Source of the DNA: Myxococcota bacterium
Lineage (GTDB): Bacteria > Myxococcota_A > UBA9042 > DTJE01
Length of the DNA stretch: 50,236 bases
Reading direction: 5' to 3'
NCBI GenBank assembly: GCA_017994695.1
Contig: JAGOKF010000021.1
Location: forward strand, 1 to 50,236
Shown: positions 1-8,238 of the stretch, piece by piece
Numbering within the stretch: position 1 is the first letter of the stretch
How the letters are laid out: every line of letters starts with the position of its first letter
Notes under the pieces: model-generated
What the model saw: the letters and a program-made list of their open reading frames with translations, nothing else
What the model was told of the DNA's origin: nothing
The model's database searches: none
Translations under genes and position numbers: made by a program

Positions 1-1378
1 GGTCCGCCGGGTTCCGGGAGAGGGTTTCCGGGAAGGCACGTTCGGAACCCGCGGAACCGTCTGACGGGGAGCGGGATCCGGCGAGCCACCACCAGGTCGC
101 CCCTGCCGCCGCCAGCAGGACCAGGCCGACGGCTGCCCACCGGACGCCGGACCGTGCGGAAGCCTTTTGGGCGGCTCCGGGTGATGCGGGGGCGGCCGGA
201 ACCCCCTGCGCCTTCGCAGGTTCCGGCGTCCGCCCGGCCGGGGACGATTCGACGGTCTCCTCCCTCGGCAGCAGGAGGGTTTCCGAGGAGCCTCCCGACA
301 GGAAGACGATGTCCTCTTCGGTCTCTTCCCGTCGTACCGGAGCCTTCGGCGGATCGGGGGCAGCGGGAGCCTTGGGTGCGGCCCGGTCCGGGCCCGGCGC
401 CCGGGGGGAGGAAGACGCCTTCGGGATCCCCCGGGGAAGTTCGATCAGCACCGTGGCCGCCTCGGGAACCGGGCCCGGCGATCCGGACTCCGGGAGGGGA
501 GGCAGGACCTGTTCCGGCAGCGGAGCCAGGCGTTCGGCGGCCTCCAGCCACTTCTGCACCGTCTCCGGGCGCCGATCGGGGTCCTTTTCCAGCATTCCGG
601 CGACGAGGTCGTCCAGGTCCTGCGGGACGCCCTCCAGGCGATGGGAAAGCCTGGGAGCCGGGTCGTGGATGTGCCGCATCACGATGGCCACGGGGGTGGA
701 TGCCCGGAACGGCGGATCCCCGGTCATCATCTCCACCAGGATGCACCCCAGGGAATAGAGGTCCGCCCTCCCGTCCACCGCCCGCTCCAGGGCCTGTTCC
801 GGCGCGAGGTACAGGGGGGTCCCCAGGAGGTCTCCGGTGCGGGTCAGGGGCTCCTCGCCCGGCTGGTCCGACAGGAACTTCGCGACCCCGAAGTCCAGCA
901 CCTTCACGAAGTCCGTCTCCCCGTGGAGGCGGGTCAGCAGGACGTTTTCCGGCTTCAGGTCCCGGTGCACCAGCAGTTTCGAGTGGGCCTCGGCCAGGGC
1001 CCGGGCGACCTGGCGGCCGACGTGCATCGCCCGGGCCGGGGGAAGGCGTTTCTCCCGATCCAGCACGTGCCTCAGGGAGTCCCCCTCGAGGTACTCCATC
1101 GCCAGCCAGAGGAATCCCTCGGGGGACCTGCCGGCGTCGAGCACCCGGACGGTGTTCGGGTGGTTCAGGCGGGCGGTGGCCCGGATCTCCTGGAGGAAGC
1201 GCCTGGTTCTCGGCTCGTCACCACGGACGGGCTCCTTCATCACCTTCAGGGCCACCGCCTGTTCGGTCACCAGGTGGGTCGCCCGGAAGACCACGGCCAT
1301 GCTGCCGCGGCCCACCTCCGCTTCCACGCGAAAACGGTCCTCGAAGATCTGGCCGGTCAGGCGACTCGGGTCCTGCAT
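1..1378 (-). CDS. Serine/threonine protein kinase, C-terminus off the left edge
   Basis: Reading leftwards from an ATG at 1378, the frame stays open to base 1, giving about 459 residues of an incomplete protein. The first ~275 residues are a Hanks-type kinase: a glycine loop (GRGSMAVVF), the lysine in VALKVMKE, the catalytic HRDLKPENVLL, the DFG motif in VLDFGVAKF, and LAPEQA. A Pro/Ser/Ala-rich linker follows, then one membrane segment near residues 412-432 ending in three tryptophans, so the catalytic domain should be cytoplasmic and the missing tail extracytoplasmic. It lies 21 bases downstream of the PhaR-like gene on the same strand and may share its transcript. The substrate cannot be told from the sequence. 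Frame was checked at the HRD motif and at the TM segment and is consistent. Confidence 0.93.
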   Translation of the reverse strand, partial: MQDPSRLTGQIFEDRFRVEAEVGRGSMAVVFRATHLVTEQAVALKVMKEPVRGDEPRTRRFLQEIRATARLNHPNTVRVLDAGRSPEGFLWLAMEYLEGDSLRHVLDREKRLPPARAMHVGRQVARALAEAHSKLLVHRDLKPENVLLTRLHGETDFVKVLDFGVAKFLSDQPGEEPLTRTGDLLGTPLYLAPEQALERAVDGRADLYSLGCILVEMMTGDPPFRASTPVAIVMRHIHDPAPRLSHRLEGVPQDLDDLVAGMLEKDPDRRPETVQKWLEAAERLAPLPEQVLPPLPESGSPGPVPEAATVLIELPRGIPKASSSPRAPGPDRAAPKAPAAPDPPKAPVRREETEEDIVFLSGGSSETLLLPREETVESSPAGRTPEPAKAQGVPAAPASPGAAQKASARSGVRWAAVGLVLLAAAGATWWWLAGSRSPSDGSAGSERAFPETLSRNPAD

Positions 1379-1399
1379 GGATGCTCCGTCACGATGGCG

Positions 1400-1987
1400 T
1401 CAAGGATTCCTGCGGCCTTTTCGCCTGGGGGAAGCCGGACCCGGGGTCCCGGTCTCCTCCGCCTGGGCCCCGGTGCCCGCTCCCGGCTCCCGGCATCGCC
1501 TCTCGAGTTCCGCGACCCTCCGCTGGAGGTCCTCCACGTCCCTCCGGAGGGGCGCGAAGGTGCGGATGGCCGCGAGCATCGTCTGGAACCGGTCGTCCGC
1601 CTTGCGCTGGAAGTCCTCGATCGCCCGGCTGGTCCCCGTCAGGAATTCCCGGACCTCCTCGGTTTCGGACTGGATCAGGCGCTGGACGGTCCTTTCGGCC
1701 TCCTCCCGGATGGTGGCCACGGGGGCCAGTTTCTCCTTCAGGTACTCCCCGGAGGACTGGAGGAGGCTCGTCAGGCGGTGTCCCGGGAAGGGGGACCGGC
1801 TCCGCTTCTCCTCCCCGACGAGCACCTGGGCGATCGTGACGCCCGTGATGTCCTCGCCGGACTTCGAGTCCACCACCCGGACCTCCCCTCCCGCCTTCAG
1901 GAAGGCCCCGATCTCCTCCAGGGTGATGTAACGGCTCGTCTCGGTGTCGTAGAGCTTGCGATTCGGGTAACGGCGGATGGTCTTCAT
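1400..1987 (-). CDS. phaR: PhaR-type polyhydroxyalkanoate accumulation regulator
   Basis: This 195-residue protein begins with the signature of the PHB/PHA accumulation regulator DNA-binding domain: RRYPNRKLYDTETSRYITLE, followed by a conserved stretch to about residue 60 (DITGVTIAQVL). The remainder is predicted helical, with a likely coiled coil near residues 135-165 and a basic tail. In other bacteria PhaR represses phasin and PHA synthesis genes and senses PHA granules; no PHA synthase or phasin is in this window, so the target set here is unknown. It sits between the anti-sigma factor and a Ser/Thr kinase on the same strand, with a 103-base gap upstream. The ATG at 1987 gives the family's usual N-terminus. 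Confidence 0.9.
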   Translation of the reverse strand: MKTIRRYPNRKLYDTETSRYITLEEIGAFLKAGGEVRVVDSKSGEDITGVTIAQVLVGEEKRSRSPFPGHRLTSLLQSSGEYLKEKLAPVATIREEAERTVQRLIQSETEEVREFLTGTSRAIEDFQRKADDRFQTMLAAIRTFAPLRRDVEDLQRRVAELERRCREPGAGTGAQAEETGTPGPASPRRKGRRNP

Positions 1988-2090
1988 CGGGATCCCTTCC
2001 CCCCGGAACGGCAGGGGGATTGTAGCAATCTTTCCGGATTTCCGGTCAATGGTCGGGGACGGCGGGGTCCGGTTCCGCGAGGCGTTCCCG

Positions 2091-2819
2091 CTACCGTGGC
2101 CAGGCGGCGGGGACGATGCCGCTCACCGCCGATTCGGGCAGGTCCCCGACCACCGTCTGCACCAGGCCCTCGGCGGGGTAGGTGACCACCGTCAGGCCGT
2201 CCCGCTGCCCGACGCGGGGAGCCCCGGGAAGGTCCTCTCCAGCAGGGGCATACTGGGTCACGCTGACCCGGTGTCCCGAGGCGTCGTAGAGGTAGACCAC
2301 CGCCGGCCGCGAACCGACCCGGGCGACCCGGGCTCCCAGCAGCCGGATTCCCGGCCGGTCGGGCAGGGGGACGCGGACCGGGAACGGGACGCGAGCCTGG
2401 AGGAACGACTCGACGGTGGCCCGGTCCCCCTGGACTTCCGGTCCCGCGATCGCGAGGTGGGTCGCGACCGCGTGGTCCTCCAGGGGAAGGGGGTCCTCCG
2501 GACGGCTCCACAGGCCCTTCGCCAGGGGAAGCGTCAGGGCCAGGGAGGCCGCCAGGGCCAGGGGGATCAACCGTCGCCGGGACGGGTTCCGTTCCCTGCG
2601 CAACCGGTGGTCCAGGGCCTCCCGGAGACTGGCGGGCGCCCGGACCTCGCCCATTCGCTGGCGCACCACGGTGTGGAACCGGAGCCACTCCGTCACCCGG
2701 TTCCGGCACGCGGGACAGGCGGCCAGGTGGGCCTCCATCCGTAGGCGCTCGTCCGGGGCCATCTCCCCGTCCAGATAGAGATCCTCGTACCGAACGGCCT
2801 CTTCACAGACCATGGCCAC
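2091..2819 (-). CDS. Anti-sigma factor, zinc-finger type with one membrane segment
   Basis: A 242-residue protein with an N-terminal zf-HC2 type zinc-binding anti-sigma domain: Cys5, then His31, Cys35 and Cys38 in HLAACPAC. A single hydrophobic helix follows at about residues 84-103 (IPLALAASLALTLPL), and the C-terminal ~135 residues should lie outside the cytoplasm. The gene overlaps the end of the ECF sigma factor gene by 17 bases, the usual arrangement for translationally coupled sigma/anti-sigma pairs, so it should bind and restrain that sigma factor. ATG codons at 2819 and 2813 are both possible starts; both retain Cys5. The extracytoplasmic domain is not recognised, so the signal is unknown. 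Confidence 0.87.
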   Translation of the reverse strand: MAMVCEEAVRYEDLYLDGEMAPDERLRMEAHLAACPACRNRVTEWLRFHTVVRQRMGEVRAPASLREALDHRLRRERNPSRRRLIPLALAASLALTLPLAKGLWSRPEDPLPLEDHAVATHLAIAGPEVQGDRATVESFLQARVPFPVRVPLPDRPGIRLLGARVARVGSRPAVVYLYDASGHRVSVTQYAPAGEDLPGAPRVGQRDGLTVVTYPAEGLVQTVVGDLPESAVSGIVPAAWPR

Positions 2820-3447
2820 CCTCCCGCGAGGCGACCCAGGGGATCACCCGGCCAGGCTCCGGGTCCGCCGTCTCCCCCGCCGGTTCTCGCTGCGCCTCCT
2901 GCCCGAGGCCCAGGGACTCCGAAAGCAGCGCCCGGAGCATCCGGCGGCCCCGGTGGATCCGCGACATCACCGTCCCGATGGGGGTTCCCATGACTTCCGC
3001 GATCTCCTGGTAGGACAGGCCTTCCACGTCGGCAAGGACCACCGCCTCCCGGAAGTCCCGGGGCATGCGGTGGAGCGCCTCCTCGATCCGGTCCCGGGTG
3101 GCGGCCAGGATCGCCGCGTCCTCGGGAGAGCGGTAGAACGGCCGGTCCTCCCAGCCGAGGTCCTGGATGGCCCCCAGGGACTCCTCCAGGTCCACCTCCC
3201 GACCGTCGGTCCGGCGGCGGTTCAGGAAGACGTTCTTCAGGATCCGGAAGAGCCAGGCCTTGCAGCGGGTGCCCTCGGCATAGGAATCGAAGGCCCGGTA
3301 GGCCCGGATCATCGTCTCCTGGACCAGGTCGTCGGCCTCGGCGTGATCTCGGGCCAGGGCGAGGGCGAAGCGGTAGCAGGCGTCCAGGTGGGGAAGGGCC
3401 TCCCGTTCGAAGCGCCGTCGCCGGTCGGAGGCATCGAAGGGCCACAT
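2803..3447 (-). CDS. ECF (sigma-70 family group 4) RNA polymerase sigma factor
   Basis: 214 residues with the two ECF regions. Region 2 is at about residues 15-75 (ADDLVQETMIRAYRAFDSY, then CKAWLFRILKNVFLNRRR). Region 4 is at about 125-180, with LPRDFREAVVLADVEGLSYQ and the helix-turn-helix IAEVMGTPIGTVMSRIHRGR. The ATG at 3447 is preceded by GGGAGG at good spacing. The open frame continues upstream through low-complexity translation that is antisense or out of frame to the neighbouring lipoprotein gene, so the longer start is rejected. Its last 17 bases overlap the anti-sigma gene. ECF factors commonly activate their own operon, but no clear ECF promoter was identified upstream. Confidence 0.95.
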   Translation of the reverse strand: MWPFDASDRRRRFEREALPHLDACYRFALALARDHAEADDLVQETMIRAYRAFDSYAEGTRCKAWLFRILKNVFLNRRRTDGREVDLEESLGAIQDLGWEDRPFYRSPEDAAILAATRDRIEEALHRMPRDFREAVVLADVEGLSYQEIAEVMGTPIGTVMSRIHRGRRMLRALLSESLGLGQEAQREPAGETADPEPGRVIPWVASREGGHGL

Positions 3448-3524
3448 CGCGAACCTCCCGCGAGCCGCCGGGAGAACACCCGTTCCGGGGGAATCATTCC
3501 CGGCCGGGCCCCGGACAGGAGATG

Positions 3525-5078
3525 TCAGAAGGGACAGATGCAGGGGCAGAAGGGGACGCCAAAGACGATCTGGCACTTCGGGGCCAGGCAGAACGTCTTG
3601 GGCGGGGTCGGGACGCAGGTGACCGCCTGGGTATCGCACCAGTCCCCCGGACCGATGCATTCCCCGCCGGAGCAGGTGTCGTTGATCGTGCACCTGTTGC
3701 CGTCGTCGCAGGGGGCCCCGTTGTTCGGCGTGGAGGTGCAGGTGCCGGTCTTGGGGTCGCACCGCTCGTTGATCGTGCAGATGTTGTCGTCGGTGCAGTC
3801 CTTCAGGGGGCCCGAGACGCAGGCTCCGTTGCTGCAGTAGTCGTTGACCGTGCAGGGATTGCCGTCCTCGCAGGGTCGCGTGTTGTTGTTGTGGAGGCAG
3901 TTCCCCGTTCCCGGGTCGCAGAAGTCGTCGGTGCAGGGGTTCCCGTCGTCGCAGTTCTTCTGGCTGCCGCCCTTGCAGATCCCCGTGGCATCGCAGTAGT
4001 CGTTCACGGTGCAGGGATTCAGGTCGTCGCAGGGACCCTGGAAGGCCTCGAAGACGCACAGCAGGGACCCGGGGTCGCAGAAGTCCTTCGTGCAGGGGTT
4101 GCCGTCGTAGCACAGTCCCTCGTCGGTCTGGCCGTCGCAGTTGTCGTCCATGCCGTTGCACGTCTCCCGGGTGGGCACCCGGGCGTCGCAATTGGCAACG
4201 GCGCCCTGGATGCAGTCCCCCTGTCCCGTGCAGGTCCCGAACTCGTTCTGCCGGGTGCAGGGGAACCGGCCCTGCAGCTCGTCGGTCAGCCCGTTGCAGT
4301 CGTCGTCGAAGCCGTTGCAGAGTTCCGACGCCGGCGTCCGGGCGTCGCAGTCCGTCAGGCCGTTGATCAGGCACCGCCGGACCCCGTTGCAGATGCCGTG
4401 CTCGTTGGCCCGGAAGCACTCGGTCTGGAGGCCCAGCGTGATGGCCCTCCCGGAGCACTGGCAGGTCCCGCCGTTCTCCGGGACGCACTGCCGGGCCGTG
4501 CCGCCCGAGGGCTCCCGGACGTCCTCGCAAGCGTAGCCCTGGGGGCATCGCCCGTCCCCCGAGCAGTCGGCGCCGCAGAACTTCCCGTCGGTCCCCCGGT
4601 CGATGCACAGGGAGGTCCCGCCGGTGAAGTCGCTGTTGCAGTCCTTGGTCTGGAGACAGGGGTCGCACAGGGTCAGGAACAGGGGCGTGCAGATCGAGAT
4701 GGGCTCGCCGCCGATGCTGATGGTCTTGCACGTCCAGTCGGCGGGGCAGTTCTCCACGCAGGTCTTCGTGCAGACCCGGCCCCGGGGGGACTCCACGCAG
4801 AACCCCGAGTTGCACTGGGCATTGTCGGTGCAGGGATACCCGAACTCCCCGGGCTCGGGAGGGACGTCCTCTTCCGCCGTGGTGCCTTCGTCGAAGACGG
4901 GCAGGTCCCGCCCCTCGTCCGATTCCAGGTCCGATCCCTCGTCGGTTCCGAGGTCCGGGTTGCCAAGGTCCTGGAGGGTGCCTGGGTCGACTCCCGGGTC
5001 GGACCCGTTGCTGCCGCCGCCGCAGGCCAGCAATCCCGAGAGCAGCAGACCACCGAGCCGGAAGGATGTGCGCGACAT
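3525..5078 (-). CDS. Cysteine-rich MopE-like repeat lipoprotein
   Basis: 517 residues, starting at an ATG (5078) preceded by GGGGAGG. The N-terminus is a lipoprotein signal with lipobox LLAC followed by Gly/Ser, so the protein should be lipid-anchored at the cell envelope. After an acidic Asp/Glu/Gly-rich linker, the mature protein is packed with cysteines. It contains MopE-type putative metal-binding motifs (CNGFDDDCNGLTDE, CNGMDDNCDGQTDEG) and then at least five repeats of the type DDGNPCT-DDFCDPGTG-C. Such proteins are common, functionally undefined surface proteins of myxobacteria; metal binding and disulfide stabilisation are inferences from the motif family. A longer start at 5141 would add 21 residues before the signal peptide and is rejected. 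The final CPCICPF tail is unusual. Confidence 0.9.
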   Translation of the reverse strand: MSRTSFRLGGLLLSGLLACGGGSNGSDPGVDPGTLQDLGNPDLGTDEGSDLESDEGRDLPVFDEGTTAEEDVPPEPGEFGYPCTDNAQCNSGFCVESPRGRVCTKTCVENCPADWTCKTISIGGEPISICTPLFLTLCDPCLQTKDCNSDFTGGTSLCIDRGTDGKFCGADCSGDGRCPQGYACEDVREPSGGTARQCVPENGGTCQCSGRAITLGLQTECFRANEHGICNGVRRCLINGLTDCDARTPASELCNGFDDDCNGLTDELQGRFPCTRQNEFGTCTGQGDCIQGAVANCDARVPTRETCNGMDDNCDGQTDEGLCYDGNPCTKDFCDPGSLLCVFEAFQGPCDDLNPCTVNDYCDATGICKGGSQKNCDDGNPCTDDFCDPGTGNCLHNNNTRPCEDGNPCTVNDYCSNGACVSGPLKDCTDDNICTINERCDPKTGTCTSTPNNGAPCDDGNRCTINDTCSGGECIGPGDWCDTQAVTCVPTPPKTFCLAPKCQIVFGVPFCPCICPF

Positions 5079-5208
5079 GGTGCCTCCCCGATAGCCTCGC
5101 AAGGATACTGGAAATCCACCCGGCGGACAACAGGTGGCCAACCTCCGGGAACCACGGAGGATTCCAGGGTGCGACCGCCGGTTGCCGCGTGGTTCCCCGG
5201 CGGGACCG

Positions 5209-6819
5209 TCACGGGGAGGGTGCCAGGGGATGCCGCCGCCTGCCCACGAGGGTCCGGCAGTCCCCGGGGGACGGTTCCGGGCGGACCTCCCGGAAGGCGT
5301 CGCAGATTCGCTCCACGCGTTCCGACGTGGCCGGGACGAATTCGAGCCCGTTGAACAGGACGTCCGCCTCGTCCCGGTGAAGGCCCGAATCGTGGAGCAG
5401 CCCGGCCAGGGCGGCCCGGAACTCCCACTTGGCCGGGGCGATCTCGACCGCCCGGTGGATCGCGGCCACCGCTCCCGGCCCGTCGCCCCTCCGGGCCCGG
5501 GCCATTCCCAGGTTCGCCCACATCAGGGCGTTTCTCGGAAAGACCCGGATGGTCGCCGCGGCCAGCGTCTCGTCATCCTGCCAATCCCGGTCCCGCAGGA
5601 AGGTCCCGACGGCCAGGATCGTCAGCACGATCGCCGCCAGGGCCGGACCGGCCCGCCGTCGGGCCTCCCAGGCCCCCGCGAGGGCCAGGCCCGCGACCAG
5701 GTGGAGGCCCGCGCTGGCTCCGTAGGCCAGCCGCTCGGCCATCGGGATCATCAGGGGGACCAGGTGGGTGGCCGGCAGCAGGAACACCAGGGTCCAGGCC
5801 AGCGCCCACCCGGCCGATCGCCGGTCCGGGTCGCCCTGGCGGATCAGCCACGGCGTGGCGGCCAGGATCGCCCCGAGGGCCAGGACCCCCCAGAGGACTC
5901 CCGGGTCCCAGGGGGAGGCCACCAGGGGGATCGACTCGAAGGAGTAGTCGGTGGAAAGGGGATGGGGAATCACCATCAGCCGAAGGTACCGTCCCATCAG
6001 CGACAGCCAGGTCCCGATCGTCTCGCCCCAGGGCACCCCGGCGAAGTAGCGCAGGGGTCCCGGGTCGAGGGTCCCTCCGAGGGCGTGGGCCCGCAGGGCG
6101 ATGGCGGCCCCGAGGGCGGGGAGGTGGGCTGCGAGAAATCCCGCGGACGTCGGCCCGAGCGGGCGGACACGATGGTCCCGGGGCAGCGACCAGAGGCCCG
6201 AAAAGATCAGCAGGGGCCCGGCGCTCTCCTTCGACAGCAGTCCCGCCAGCCAGGCCAGGGAGGCCGCCGCGATCCAGGGCCAGCGGCCCCCGAGGATCCA
6301 CCGCCGGAAGGCCAGGAAGGCCAGGATCGCGCCGGCGGTGGCCAGCATCTCGGACCGGTTGGCGATGGACGACACCGCGTCCGAATGCAGCGGGTGCACC
6401 GCGAAGACCAGGGCCCCGATCAGGGGCGCCAGGGTCCGGCCGGGCCAGAGGACCCGGCCCAGGCCCAGGACCGCCAGGCAGGTCCCGAGGTGGATCAGCA
6501 GGTTTCCGGCATGGAACCACGCGGCGTCCTGCCCGTGAAGGGCCCGCTGGATCGCCAGGCTGATCGTGGCCAGCGGACGGTAGACCCGGTAGGCGTCGCT
6601 GTCCACCTGCCAGGGATGGGAGAAGGCCTCGAGGGCCCGCCCATCCTCCATCACCAGGGGGTTGTCCAGGATCGCCTGGTGGTCGTCCAGCACGAAGCCG
6701 TTGGACAGCGAACCCCCGTAGGCCGCCAGCACCGCCAGGGGCAGCAGGACCCACGGAAGGAAGGCCCCTCGGACCGGCCGCCGGAAACCGCCTCCGATCC
6801 CGTGCAGCAGGTCCCTCAT
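5209..6819 (-). CDS. TMTC-like membrane glycosyltransferase (GT-C fold) with C-terminal TPR
   Basis: 536 residues. Around ten hydrophobic segments fill residues 20-400. The first extracytoplasmic loop carries NGFVLDDHQAILDNP, the Asp-Asp motif of O-mannosyltransferase TMTC-like / DUF1736 proteins, which transfer sugar from a lipid-linked donor. YRPLATISLAI and FAVHPLHSDAVSSIANRSEM are further family hallmarks. The last ~100 residues contain tetratricopeptide-like helices (NALMWANLGMARARRGDGPG and following). It follows SOD on the same strand after 58 bases and precedes the Cys-rich lipoprotein. Substrate and glycan are unknown; glycosylation of secreted proteins is a family-based guess. Confidence 0.83.
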   Translation of the reverse strand: MRDLLHGIGGGFRRPVRGAFLPWVLLPLAVLAAYGGSLSNGFVLDDHQAILDNPLVMEDGRALEAFSHPWQVDSDAYRVYRPLATISLAIQRALHGQDAAWFHAGNLLIHLGTCLAVLGLGRVLWPGRTLAPLIGALVFAVHPLHSDAVSSIANRSEMLATAGAILAFLAFRRWILGGRWPWIAAASLAWLAGLLSKESAGPLLIFSGLWSLPRDHRVRPLGPTSAGFLAAHLPALGAAIALRAHALGGTLDPGPLRYFAGVPWGETIGTWLSLMGRYLRLMVIPHPLSTDYSFESIPLVASPWDPGVLWGVLALGAILAATPWLIRQGDPDRRSAGWALAWTLVFLLPATHLVPLMIPMAERLAYGASAGLHLVAGLALAGAWEARRRAGPALAAIVLTILAVGTFLRDRDWQDDETLAAATIRVFPRNALMWANLGMARARRGDGPGAVAAIHRAVEIAPAKWEFRAALAGLLHDSGLHRDEADVLFNGLEFVPATSERVERICDAFREVRPEPSPGDCRTLVGRRRHPLAPSP

Positions 6820-6877
6820 GAGGCCGATCCTGCGGGAGCCCGCGACGGCCCGTCAAGTCTTTCGGGGACGGCGACGG

Positions 6878-7453
6878 TCAGCCGAGGCGGGCCTCCACGG
6901 TGCCCCAGTCCACGTTCTTCCAGAAGGCGGCCACGTAGTCCGCCCGCTTCAGGCCGTAGTCCAGCATGAAGGCGTGCTCGAAGACGTCCATCACCAGGAT
7001 CGGACGGGCCCCCGCGGCGTGGCCGGCGTCGTGCTCGTTGATCCAGAGGTTGAACAGGTGCCCCGTCGCGTCGTCCCGGTAGAGGACCACCCACCCGATG
7101 CCCCGCATCGTGCCGATGGCGTCGAACTCCCTCTTCCAGTTCTCGAAGGACCCCCAGGTCCTCTCCACTGCGGCCAGGAACCCGGCCCCCGGTCCGCCCT
7201 TCCCGGCGCCGCCCAGGTTGTCGAAGTAGTACTCGTGGAGGCGCATCCCGTTCCATTCCCAGCCGAAACGGCGCCGCAACTCCGCGTAGTCCGGCCCGAA
7301 CTTCCCTTCCCGGACCAGGGAATCCAGCATGTCGGCCAGTTTGTTCGTGTTCGTGACGTAGCCGTTGTAGAGGGTGAAGTGATTCTTCAGGAGGGCGTCG
7401 GAGAAGCCCTCCATTCCCAGCAGGTGATCGTAGTTCTTCGCCGCGTAGGCCAT
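6878..7453 (-). CDS. Iron/manganese superoxide dismutase
   Basis: 191 residues. Candidate metal ligands are His25 (KNHFTLYNGYV), His73 (LHEYYF), and Asp156/His160 in DVFEHAFMLDYG, which matches the Fe/Mn-SOD C-terminal signature with W replaced by F. The N-terminal helix lacks the second His pair of textbook SODs, so this belongs to a divergent branch, though all four ligands look present. The start is the ATG at 7453, preceded by AAGGAGGT; a GTG at 7561 would add 36 atypical residues and is rejected. It is the third gene of a NuoB-like/BMC-T/SOD run, 109 bases after the shell gene, and is followed by the TMTC-like gene. It would convert superoxide to peroxide. Fe versus Mn preference cannot be decided. 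Confidence 0.93.
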   Translation of the reverse strand: MAYAAKNYDHLLGMEGFSDALLKNHFTLYNGYVTNTNKLADMLDSLVREGKFGPDYAELRRRFGWEWNGMRLHEYYFDNLGGAGKGGPGAGFLAAVERTWGSFENWKREFDAIGTMRGIGWVVLYRDDATGHLFNLWINEHDAGHAAGARPILVMDVFEHAFMLDYGLKRADYVAAFWKNVDWGTVEARLG

Positions 7454-7536
7454 CGGGACCTCCTTGTGAATGCCGGAAACCCGCCTGTCGGACAGGGTGT
7501 CCCCATGTTGGGGCCGGAAGGCGGGATTGGCAAGGG

Positions 7537-7556
7537 TGTCCCGGGGACCGGGGACA
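7537..7556 (-). terminator. GC-rich hairpin between BMC-T and SOD genes
   Basis: Six-base arms TGTCCC and GGGACA flank an 8-base loop, just past the stop codon of the shell gene. There is no clear U-run after it on the minus strand, so it could be a weak terminator or an RNA-stability hairpin that lowers or separates SOD expression. This is weak evidence. Confidence 0.3.
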
Positions 7557-7562
7557 GTCACC

Positions 7563-8210
7563 TCAATAGACCAGGGATTTCCCGGCGTTGGGGCGCCCGG
7601 AGATGGACTTCAAGGTCCGCTCGATGGCCGTCGCCGCCTCCCGGATGGGGTCCTCGGTGCCGCCCAGGTAGACCCGCCCGAAGGCTCCGAAGGTCTCCAG
7701 TTCCAGCAGGTTGACCGGGGCCGCCTTCTCGGCCTCGTTGGCGGCGATGGCGGCGTAGGCCGCCGGGTGCACCTCCAGGATGTAGAGGGTCTCGTTCTCC
7801 AGCAGGAACTGGCCGTGGCGCATGCGGTTGATCAGGTGGGTCTGGTAGTTGTCGATCCCGGTGATGAACTGGTGAGAGGCAATCCGGGGCGTCAGCCGGT
7901 CCGTCTCCTCCATGCCCAGGTGCTCCAGGATCGCTCGGCCCGCCTCCCGCACCTGGCCCTGGTCGTCGTGGTGGACCTCGATCATGCCGTAGGCCCGCTC
8001 GATGACCTGCATGCCGGGGATCACCGCCGTGCGCTTGAGGGCCACGTCCAGCAGCCGGTTGACCTGCAGCGCTGGCTCGATCTCGACGAAGAGGGCCGCC
8101 TGGTGCTCCAGCGGCAGGAATCCCCGGGCCACCGTCGCCAGGAAGGAGGCCAGTTGCGGCTGCATGTCGTCGATCACCGTGAAGGTCCGCAACTCGATGG
8201 GTCTTTGCAT
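7563..8210 (-). CDS. Tandem-domain BMC shell protein (BMC-T), satellite locus
   Basis: 215 residues, two BMC-like domains in tandem. It is clearly paralogous to the shell protein at 17536-18147: both share QPQLASF, a central V/I-ERAYG motif, an H/D-DD-G pattern, LINR, and AANEAEKAA followed by FGAFGR. From memory it is closest in character to the trimer type called T3 in Haliangium ochraceum (LINRMRHG and ILEVHPA are shared); this needs a search. Such trimers form pseudohexameric, sometimes double-stacked tiles with a central pore in the microcompartment shell. The gene lies 28 bases downstream of a NuoB-like gene and upstream of SOD, far from the main BMC operon. GGGAGAG precedes the ATG. 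Confidence 0.92.
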   Translation of the reverse strand: MQRPIELRTFTVIDDMQPQLASFLATVARGFLPLEHQAALFVEIEPALQVNRLLDVALKRTAVIPGMQVIERAYGMIEVHHDDQGQVREAGRAILEHLGMEETDRLTPRIASHQFITGIDNYQTHLINRMRHGQFLLENETLYILEVHPAAYAAIAANEAEKAAPVNLLELETFGAFGRVYLGGTEDPIREAATAIERTLKSISGRPNAGKSLVY

Positions 8211-8238
8211 CGTCGTCTCTCCCTTTCCTGAGCGGGTC

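Noticed and set aside
154-2185. Long plus-strand open frames over the kinase and PhaR genes
   Set aside because: They are Pro/Arg/Gly-rich antisense translations, a result of high G+C, opposite clear kinase and PhaR motifs.
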